Origin: Prototheca cutis
Taxonomy: Eukaryota > Chlorophyta > Trebouxiophyceae > Chlorellales > Chlorellaceae
Assembly: GCA_002897115.2 (NCBI GenBank)
Contig: BCIH01000004.1
Span: 5,336 to 69,335 of the forward strand
Length of the DNA: 64,000 nucleotides
Direction of reading: 5' to 3'
The position numbers and the translations under genes were made by a program. The first letter of the stretch is position 1. Every line of letters starts with the position of its first letter. The notes under the pieces are model-generated. The model searched no databases, was not told where the DNA came from, and worked only from the letters and a program-made list of their open reading frames with translations. Shown here piece by piece: positions 55,879-64,000 of this stretch.

Positions 55879-56611
55879 TCAATGGTGCTGTTCCGCAGGC
55901 CAACGCCAGCGGAGTATCTTGGCGATGAAATCATACCAGGTGGAGCGCCTGGGAGACGGGGGATGTGCAGCAAAAAGGGGGGCCCCGAGCTCGGTTTTGC
56001 GGTCAAAAGGTGGCGGTCTTTTGCCGGTCAGGACCCATCTCTCCCCCAGGTGGCGGATGTTGCGCGCGGCGTTGACGTCGCGGTTCCACACCACGCCACA
56101 CCTCTGGCACTTGAGGACGGCGTACTGGTTCCGGGCGGTTTTGCATCCACCCAGGCGCGCATGCGCCTCGCACGCCGAACAGATCTGCGGCGTCGCGCGT
56201 TTGGGATCGGCGTGATCGGCAGTCCGTGGACACTGTGTGCATGCATGCGCCTGCCCTGCTCCACCCCCCTCTGCACCTGCTCGCCCAGCTCACGGCGCGC
56301 GCCCATCCAACCCGGCACCCACAAGACACCCCCACACGTGCGCAACCACCCCGGCGCGCGCCTGCGACGTGCGGAACTCGTCGACCTCTATCACCAGCAG
56401 TCCGTGCGCTTCCCGCATGCGCTTGGCCCAGCGGCGCCACCCCAGGCTCGGAGGATGGCCGGGCGAGTTGTGCCTGAAGCTGGCATTGCCCATGAACACG
56501 ACAATCCTGCTGGGCTGGTGCCCTGTGCAGGAAATGACGTCCTTGATGGATTCGTCCATGGCCATGTACCTCATCATGTATACATCAAACGCGTCCTTCC
56601 TCCATTTGTAG
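55879..56611 (-). CDS. Fanzor/TnpB-like RNA-guided nuclease, C-terminal part only
   Basis: TnpB and its eukaryotic relatives (Fanzor) are RuvC-type RNA-guided DNA nucleases carried by transposable elements. Two exons are seen: 56611-56362 and 56184-55879. The first has SRIVVFMGNASFRHN, a helical RRWAKRMREAHGLLVIEV, then DEFRTSQ, which directly precedes the zinc finger. The second begins ICSACEAH, continues to VLKCQRCGVVWNRDVNAARN and ends after about 50 more residues. The CxxC...CxxC zinc ribbon followed by RDVNAARNI is the RuvC-III block of the family. The Glu of DEFRTS is the likely alternative catalytic acid known from Fanzors. The intron has GC at its donor. The RuvC-I Asp and the whole N-terminal RNA-binding part were not found up to the kinesin start. 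It may be a truncated relic or a gene with undetected 5' exons. Confidence 0.75.
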
Positions 56612-57206
56612 CTGCAGGTGACGTCGAGCAGGGCGCCGAACGAGAAACCGGCATAATCGCAGAGTTACAACTCCCATTTGTATCGTCAATCCCCGAAATC
56701 CTTTCATTATCTTGATTTCTGGGGTAACAGGCGTTGCGAGGGGCCTACACGCGCGGCTTGGTGGCCCCGGCCCCCGCACCTGCGCAGCCCCAGAACGTCG
56801 AAGGGTGGTTGCCCACGAACGCGCTCCTTCCTGGCCCCGCCCTGTTCTCAGACTAGACTTTTGGTACGGAATAAACATCATCGTGCAGTCGCACAAGGGG
56901 ATGTTCGCACGGGTGGTGCACCGGAGGGCCCGAAAGGGATTGTCGAATGTTGTGCTATTCACACGACGAACGAGAGGTCCGCCTCAAACCAAAAAAACAC
57001 CTGGTCACGACAGCTCGTGACGCCATCGGCCGCAACGCAGGCTCAGTCCATCGCGACATCTTCAGACGTATAACATACTCTCGACGTATTTGCACAAATT
57101 TCAGCGCTACTGTCCGCTCCACTGCGTTTGCGCCTTGCAGCATGCGATTCAGGGAGTGAGGGCGGGCCCCGGCCAGGACTCGAGCACGCACGCCTGCCCA
57201 GGCACG
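56612..57206. other. region between Fanzor-like fragment (-) and kinesin start (+)
   Basis: Any 5' exons of the Fanzor-like gene should lie here, but none of the minus-strand frames (for example 56585-56962 and 56955-57191) shows the expected RuvC-I block. The right part must hold the kinesin promoter. Confidence 0.45.
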
Positions 57207-58499
57207 ATGGCCGACGAGTCAGAGACCAGCGCATATGACAATGACATGGACTTGGCGCTGGCCCACATGGCGGCGGATGGGGAGGGCCATCGCCTGTCGG
57301 TCATCAACCCCAGGCAAGGGTGCTGGTTGGGGACGGGAGGGTCTTGGGCTGAGGAGAAAGCGTGCCATAGAGAGGGCCCATTGGCGCAAGACTCGAGGAG
57401 CATTCGCGCCTGGCCCATCACTGGTCCCTTTTCCATTTCCTTTCTCGTACAGGAACTTGACGGCACTGTTTGCCTCTGGGAAGAAACCACGGCCACGGGG
57501 CCGGGAACCCACCGCCCGTGCCTGCGCGGGGACCACCCTTGATGACCAATTCGACCTTCGGGCTCTGACGGTGTGCGTCCGCATCCGCCCCCCGGCCACT
57601 GCCGGCGCGCCTCGCTGGGACTCGGAGAACTGCATCCATGCCACCTCGCGGCGCGGACTGGCCATTGCGCCGCCGGCAGGCTCGGCCGCCTATGCTGCCG
57701 GCGACCGTGGCCAGACCTACACCTTTTCGGCTGTCTACGACGAGCACACCTCTCAGGCAGATTATTACACTGGCACCACTGCAGCCATGGTGGGAGAGCA
57801 GGCTGGTATTGGCCCACCCTGAGGGCCATGTACTGCCCTCTCGATATCGGGCTGCTCGGTGGTTTGTCTGCTATGCACTCCCTCAGACTTTGATCCCGTG
57901 CAATCTACAACACCCCCTTCCTCCCATCTTCGTTTTTCAGGTATCAGACTGCCTGAGCAACCCCGAGCACAACAGTGTGATCATGGCATACGGCATCACT
58001 GCCGCGGGGAAGACCTTTACTCTGGAGGGCACCCGCGCGGCACCGGGACTGGTGCCGAGAGCGCTGCAGTGTCTGTTTGTCGGAAAGGAAGCCCGGGGCA
58101 TGGCAATGACGGTCCTGGTCTCTTATTTTGAGATTTACAACGAGACGGTGTACGATCTGCTGGATGAAGCCACGACCACGGGGCCGGGTGCGCGGCCAGC
58201 GCTGCGGATCAAGGAAGACACGGAGGGCCGAGTGTTTGTGGCAGGGCTGTCGCGGCTGGAAGCTGCCAGCGCCGATCACGCACTGTGCCTGCTGCGCCGG
58301 GGTGCGCGGCAGCGTGCCAGGGCAGAAACGGGGCTCAACTATGCCTCCTCGCGCTCGCACTCCATCTTCCAGGTCCGTCTTTGCGTTGAGGTGCTGGGGC
58401 TGACTGCTGGAGATGAACCTACCTATGCGTGCGCTGGGAGGACACTTGGAAATTTGTTCACCAAGAAACAGACCCTACCCCTTCTGATGACCCCATGAC

Positions 58500-58539
<40 letters not shown>

Positions 58540-61500
58540 ACGCTGTTCCCCTCGCCTCGGCCAGGGGAATCTCGGAGTTTTGATCCCGTGCGTCGGCTGG
58601 GACAGATGTCGTTTGTCGACCTGGCGGGCTCGGAGCGCGCGCAGCGCACGGGCAACAGTGGCATCCGACTCAAGTGGGTACTTTTTTGTTCGTTTACTGT
58701 GGGGAGAGGGCGGCTTGGGGATTGCTGGGTGAGGCGTGCCATCTGGGTTGCATGTGTGCAGATGGTGTGTGTCTGCAAAGATAATCGTATTCGTTAGTTA
58801 CAAACCACCTGGCAACCACCTCTTGCCAACCCTCGCTCCCTTGCCAGGGAGAGCGTTGCCATCAACTCGTCCCTGATGACGCTGGGTCGCTGCCTGGAGG
58901 CGCTGCAGTGGAACCAGGCACACCGGGAGGGACCGGTCCGTGTCTTGCCCTACCGGGAGAGCAAGGTGTGCTGTGCACTGCATGGGCTTTTATTCAGTCT
59001 CTGTTGCAGCTGCAAGTGGTTCGGCTGGGTCCGTCTGTCGCAGCTGTGATCTGTCAACCATTCTGTCAGGCAGAATGGCTGACACCACCGGCCCCAGCCA
59101 GCCGTTGCTATCATCAAGCCGCCCGAGCCCATGCCTCACACAACCTGGCTTGCCAGGTGACACACCTGTTCCGGGACGCCCTGCATGGGTACGGTCAAGT
59201 GCTGCTCTCGGTCAACGTGTCCCCTTGCGCCCAGGATTATGATGAGACGACACATGTCCTCAAGGTGTGTCGGCCGGGGATGGACTGGAGGAACAGGCTC
59301 TCCATGAAACCCGTGGGCCCTTGAGTCACATGGTCATGGTTCCATTCAACCCACCCACCCAATGCCACCATCCAATCTTCCCTGGGCCCCCACCAAAAAT
59401 CAATGCAGTATGCGGCGATGGCCTCTCAGATATGGACGCTGCGTGTGCCTGAGGCACCCCGACGGGTGCTCAAGGCTGCCAGTCCGGCGTTCGTAGCCAG
59501 GGTCAAACGCAAGGCTGCCCTGCCGGCCGCCGCGCGGGGCAAGTTGGGTGTGCAGAAGGAAAAGACGAAGAAGGAAGTCGCTGGCAAGCACGCCAAGCCT
59601 GCCTGGGTGGACCCGGGAGCATCTCCTGTGGATGAGGCTAAGAGTGAGGCCGGTGACGCTGCTGCTGCTGACAAGAATGGCGTGGGTGCGCTGGACGGCA
59701 GGGCAGTGGCGGCTGGGTTGACAGTTGACAAGGTGGAGGAGACCGGGACATTGTCTTCATCTCCGGCACCGGAACAGAGCACCCATCAGCAAAATCTTGA
59801 CGCTGATGATGGTGACACCATGCTGTCGCCTTTGGCCGAGCGTGCGCCGCTATCATCAGGTGCTGCCGGCACGCCGGGCTCGGTCGCCGCGTCCCCGCCG
59901 CCGCAGCCGGAGCGTGGATGGGCCACGCCAGCTTCTCAGGATGATGAGGACGAGGAGATCGGTGCACTGAAGGCTCACATCGACCTCCTACTCCAAGAGG
60001 TGCATTGCTTGGTGTAGGGATGGGTGTGTGTCTCGTTATGGGCACCACTCCGTACCCTCGCTTCCGAGTGTGGCGCTGCAGCATTCACGCGAAGGTTTCT
60101 CTCCTCCAGAGCCCAAAAGAAACCGAGCAGCATACACACCAACAGACCCCTCCCACAACCACAACACGGACAGCTTAAGTCTGCCGAGGAGCGTGTTGCA
60201 CGCATGGAGGCGGAGGTGCGGGCCGAGGTGGCCACAGAGATGGGCACGCTGATGGAGGAAATGGAGCGCAACTATGCCGCCCGGCTGGCCGAAGAGGCGG
60301 CGCGGCTGGAGGGCCGGTCTGGAGATAGGAGCACGAATGGCGGCGGGCGTGGCCGTGGCGTCGCACAGACCAACCCCGGTCCTGGACCCGATATCGCGGA
60401 ACTCGAGCGGAAGCTCAAGCGAACCCAAGCCGCACTGCAGGAGGCTCGGGAGGAGGCTGCCGCGGCTCGATCGGCGGCCGAAGACGCCGAAGCAAGGGCG
60501 CTGGATGCGGGAGCACGTGAACGTGATGCGACTGCCGAGGGGATGATGAAAGTGGAGCAGGCAGAGCAACGGGCTTCTGAGGCGGAAAAGAGGGCTTCCG
60601 AAGCGGAGCAGAGGGCTGCAGATGCTTCACAGCGCGCTTCCGAGTTCGAACAGGAACTCGCGGCGACATCAGCAGAGCTGGCCAGTGCACGCGCCGCTTT
60701 TAAGGAAGAAACAGCACAGGCGGCTGCCAACCATGCGATGGAGGCGAGCATGCTCGAGGCGGCCGTGCAACGCGAGCGCAAGCAGGCGGCGGCACTGGCG
60801 GCGCGGCTCGAGTCGGCGATGGCCTCACTGGCGGCGATAGGCAGTCCCTCGCGGACGCTGGCAGGCAAGATGGCCAGCGCGCTGTCGCAGGGGTCTCAAG
60901 GCCGTGGGCCGCTGGGAACGCCCCACGACGTAGCGCTGGCCCGAGCGCGGGCGGCCTGCTGCGGTGCGGGCGGGGGGGGCAGTGCGGGAACGCCCATCTC
61001 TCCTTTGGCGCCCAGCGGCACAATGTCACAGGCAGACGCTTCCAGTTCCGTACCTGCAGTGGCCATGTCGCAAGCAGAGGCGAACAGCACCGTCCCGACA
61101 ATCCTTCCACCGACGAGGTCGCCGCTATCAGAAAGCCATGCGGCTGTTGTCGTCAGGGCAAGCGCGAGGAACGCAGATGCTGGGCATGGTTTGGATGCAG
61201 AGCTCGTGGACGGCCCCGTCAATGACAGCTGCCTGCTGTCACAGCATGACGTGAAGCCAGAGGACCTTGCAGAACCGACAGCAATCCATGTGGTATCGCC
61301 GTTGCCGCTGGAACCCAGTCGACCGTCGACGGCTGCCGAGATGTCTGCTGCAGCAGACGCGGTGCAGCAATCGCGCAGCCGGCGGCGCCGCAAGAACGGA
61401 GTTCGAGGTCGCGGCAAGACCCAGAAGCTGGGCGTTGACAACAATGATCACGACGTCGAAGAGGAGGAGCACGTGCAGGCACAGCCATTGGATGCACCAC

Positions 61501-62423
61501 CTGAGGATGCCCACCCTGCCATCGTCAAAGAACAGCCACTCCACCACGACACGCAAGAGTATGAAGCCAAGGAGACTGCGCTGACTTCCACCTCCCCATC
61601 CAAGCCAGCTGCCCTGGCATCTGCTGGTGCTGCAGTGCCGGGGGATAATGCACCAGCAGCTGGCCCTGCACAAGGCGCTGTGCTCCAGCCTACGCCATCT
61701 CCCGAGCTCCCCAAGCGACGGGGCAGACGAAAGACGGCCGCCAGGAACATAGGTAAGCACGCCACGACAATCGATTCCGCTTTGGCCATACGCACCATCG
61801 CCAATGGCAATGGCACGGTGGATGGCGATGAGCAGTCGACTGCAGCGTCGCCCCACCAGGATGGGCAGACTGAACCAGACCAAGGGATCTGCAGTCCTGC
61901 TGCTCGGCAGAACTCAGAAGCCGCGCCTCCAGGAATTGAGCCCGATGCCGTCGCCACTCGCACGCTTCCTGAGGAAGAGCGTGCCGGAGCCGCGATGGAC
62001 GACGCACAAGCAGATCGCCGTGGCAAGAAGAAAACGAGGCGTGCTGTCGCTTTTGACATCACTGACATCAACAAGGGGGCTGCTTCCCCAGCGCAAGCCA
62101 GCCTGGCGGCCGCAGTTCTGTCTCCCACAGGCACCATGCGGCCACTGTCGGATGCCACCAACCGGCCTGTTGCTGACTCGGAGCCGGTCGATCCACCGGC
62201 GTCCAAGTGTGTCCCTGCTGATGCACCGCCGCTGGCATCTAGCAAGCCGACAACAACCGGCAGAGGTCGGAAACGGCTGTTGCCCGCGCAAAAGCTGCAT
62301 GACGAGCTGGCGGCCGACCTTGAGAATGCGGTGGGGCCAGGGAAAAGGAGGGGCGGCAGCGGAGAAGGCCGGCGCGTGACACGCCGGTTTGCTGCCATTC
62401 ACGCCGTGACACTCCACCGCTGA
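57207..62423 (+). CDS. kinesin-6-like motor protein with long coiled-coil and basic tail
   Basis: This is an ATP-driven microtubule motor; kinesin-6 members act at the spindle midzone and in cytokinesis. Exons are 57207-57313, 57453-57789, 57941-58372, 58537-58673, 58848-58965, 59157-59264, 59409-59999 and 60174-62423, giving 1359 aa in phase. The motor domain starts LRALTVCVRIRPP (about residue 80). The P-loop is AYGITAAGKTFTLEG, not the common GQTGSGKT. Then NYASSRSHSIFQVTLF, SFVDLAGSERAQRTGNSGIR, AINSSLMTLGRCLEAL, LPYRESKVTHLFRDALHGYG and VNVSPCAQDYDETTHVLKYA. The GNSGxRLKE and DETxHVLKYA wording fits kinesin-6. The insert GATTTGPGAR lies before loop 8. A coiled coil (about residues 610-840) is followed by a disordered tail with basic patches (RSRRRRKNGVRGRGK). 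Intron 1 has a GC donor, and intron 3 ends in a CA repeat. Confidence 0.92.
58499..58535. repeat. CA repeat next to a kinesin splice acceptor
   Basis: About 18 AC units run directly into the CAG acceptor at 58534-58536, replacing a pyrimidine tract. The window's first bases show the same arrangement. Confidence 0.9.
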
Positions 62424-62691
62424 GCTGGACGGAAGAGGAACCAGCGTTGGGACTGCGTTGGGGTGGGGGCCCCGGGTGTGGTGCATTGTCTGCACCGTCG
62501 TTATTGCTGGCCTCCTGCATTGGGGCCTTTCCACCCGTCTCCATGGATCACAGCTGACTTGGCGTGCTTGACACAGACGTCCTGTTGCCTCGACTTCAAA
62601 AGTTTTCCCATTTCTTTTTCCCATCTCGACTCAAACAGTCAGTCAACAAGACAAGGTGACAAGGAATGAAACATCGCATCTAGCATACAGC

Positions 62692-63737
62692 TCAGGACAT
62701 TGTTGGTGGCAGGCCTGCGGCGGCGCGGACTGCCATGACGATGGCAGACCAGTCCACGTCCGGGCCGAACTGGGCACGGGCAGCCAGGAGGCTGCTGTGG
62801 GCATTGTCGGTCGTGGGCACAGGGCAGTACACCTCGCGACTCAGGCTCCGAACGTGGCCGACGTCCTTGAGCCCCAGATCCACGGCAAAGCCACCCTCTG
62901 AGCTCAAGTTGGAAGTCGTCAGGCGCTCGGCATACTTTGGCGCGATGACGGTGGTAACGAGCTTGTGGACGTCGAGCAAGGCATCGATCGGGACGCCCAG
63001 CTTGTCCCCCAGCGTCAAGAACTCGGCGGCGACTTGGATCTGTGCCGCGATCAGGCCATTACCACAGAGCTTCAGCGAAGTCGATGTGCCAGGGTCGTTG
63101 CCCAGATCCAGCACGCCGGCGCCGCCAAAGCTTGCCGCCAGCGGGGTGAGCCGGGCCCGGAGCTCGGCCGTTCCACCGGAGAGCAGTGCTTTCAGCTTCC
63201 CAGCAGCAGCTGCGTCGGGCCGGCCAAACACGGTGCAGGTGACGTATGTCACGTCCTTGCTGGCTGCACGCTCCGCAAGCTGGCGGGAGGTGCTCGGCAA
63301 GATGGTGCTGCACTCCACCCACACAGCGTTGGACCCGAAGGACACATGCTCGAACCAGCCGTCGAAAATCTGCGTTGCAGAGGCATCATTGCTGCTGATG
63401 CTGAAGATGACATCGGTGCCTGCAAGTTTGGCCAGGCTGTCGGCGACCACGGCGCCCTGGGCCTTGAGAGGTTCCGCCTTGCTGATGGTCCTGTTGTTCA
63501 CCGCCAGGGTGCTGGTGTAGCCTTCGACGCCACCCGCCAGGGCCTTTTGCAAGTTGGTCGCCATTCCTGCTCAGCCGGGTCGGTTGGAATCATTTTCAAT
63601 CAGTCATGTAAAAACAAGCCATGGCAATCAGCCCATTTGTGACAGCGTTTCGTGCATGGGGAGCCTGCATACACCTCCACCAGTCGAGGCGGACCTATGC
63701 CCATGCCGCCGAGACCAACCCATCCTACGGATGCCAT
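62692..63737 (-). CDS. NAD(P)-dependent beta-hydroxyacid dehydrogenase (HIBADH/glyoxylate reductase family)
   Basis: Enzymes of this family oxidise beta-hydroxyacids or reduce small aldehydes such as glyoxylate. Two exons (63737-63695, 63566-62692) give 305 aa in phase. The tiny first exon supplies MASVGWVGLGGMGIG, so the dinucleotide loop GLGGMG is complete only after splicing to MATNLQKAL. DVIFSISSNDAS, WVECSTILPSTSRQLAERA, VTCTVFGRPDAAAAGKL and LLSGG follow. The catalytic-Lys helix reads SLKLCGNGLIAAQIQVAAE. FAVDLGLKDVGHVRSLSRE and a helical end match the C-terminal domain. The substrate is not certain. The N-terminus has no clear targeting peptide. It converges on the kinesin gene across 268 bp. 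Confidence 0.92.
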
Positions 63738-64000
63738 GCTGTCTGATGCCGCGTAAACCCAAAGATGTTACAGTGCCAAATGTCGCAGGCACGGGTGCAA
63801 TGGGAGGCATGGCGCAGCGGGATCGGTTTCTTCCCGTTTTACGCCTGTGGTCGATCTGGAGATCGGCTGACGTCATGGCAGCTTCCTCTCAGGTAATCCA
63901 ACGGGGGGAACCCAGCCCTTTTCCCCTCCAGTTCCTGACGTGAACGCGGGGTCAACGCGTCCTTCTATCTGTCTGAGCATCGGAACTGCACCCCAAGTGC
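63738..64000. other. region upstream of the dehydrogenase gene
   Basis: The 263 bp to the window edge presumably contains the dehydrogenase promoter. No gene is recognised. Confidence 0.4.

Noticed and set aside
56585..56962. Minus-strand frame as the missing 5' exon of the Fanzor-like gene
   Set aside because: It is in another frame from the 56611 exon and shows no RuvC-I or TnpB-like pattern.
58499..58535. Repeat array considered as CRISPR-like
   Set aside because: It is a plain CA microsatellite in an intron; there are no spacers.

Overview
This is a nuclear window from a plastid-bearing eukaryote, most likely a GC-rich green alga. Genes are split by short introns (about 70-300 nt) with donors such as GTGCGT or GTGAGT and CAG acceptors. 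Products include a plastid-type Clp protease subunit, a plastid-type ribosome silencing factor, a PLATZ zinc-binding protein (green-lineage family) and an NRT1/PTR transporter, next to general eukaryotic genes. A trebouxiophyte-like chlorophyte is my inference; no marker here fixes the species. Exon models were built by hand from conserved protein motifs, splice signals and codon phase. Nearly all multi-exon models close to an exact multiple of three.

Layout. 1-10 kb: tail of a tRNase Z-like gene (+), stand-alone gamma-glutamyl phosphate reductase ProA (+), ChaC-type gamma-glutamylcyclotransferase (+), eIF3a (-). 11-19 kb: UBE2S-type E2 (-), ClpP (+), fibrillarin (+), lifeguard/BI-1 membrane protein (-). 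19-27 kb: a 15-exon HMG-box gene (+), a gene-poor stretch, PLATZ (+). 27-36 kb: TMEM186/223-like protein (-), HslU (-), RsfS/Iojap (+), and a Bud23-like methyltransferase with a large extra C-terminal part (-) whose 3' coding end overlaps that of RsfS. 37-46 kb: NPF transporter (-), DDX21/RH7-type RNA helicase (+), NDUFS7 (+). 46-54 kb: P-loop NTPase with membrane segments (-), SIM-RING protein (+), eL39 (-), centromeric histone H3 (-), NAT9-type acetyltransferase (-). 55-64 kb: a Fanzor/TnpB-like C-terminal gene fragment (-), a long kinesin-6-like gene (+), and a beta-hydroxyacid dehydrogenase (-).

There are no operons; neighbours are arranged as divergent or convergent pairs. Two themes stand out. 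Several genes belong to ribosome making or translation (eIF3a, fibrillarin, DDX21-like helicase, Bud23-like enzyme, eL39, RsfS). Several others belong to mitosis or chromatin (CENH3, kinesin-6, UBE2S, SIM-RING, HMG-box). This may be chance. The items most worth a second look are the Fanzor-like fragment, the CENH3 gene, the Bud23-like fusion with stop-free introns, and the repeated use of GC-AG introns.
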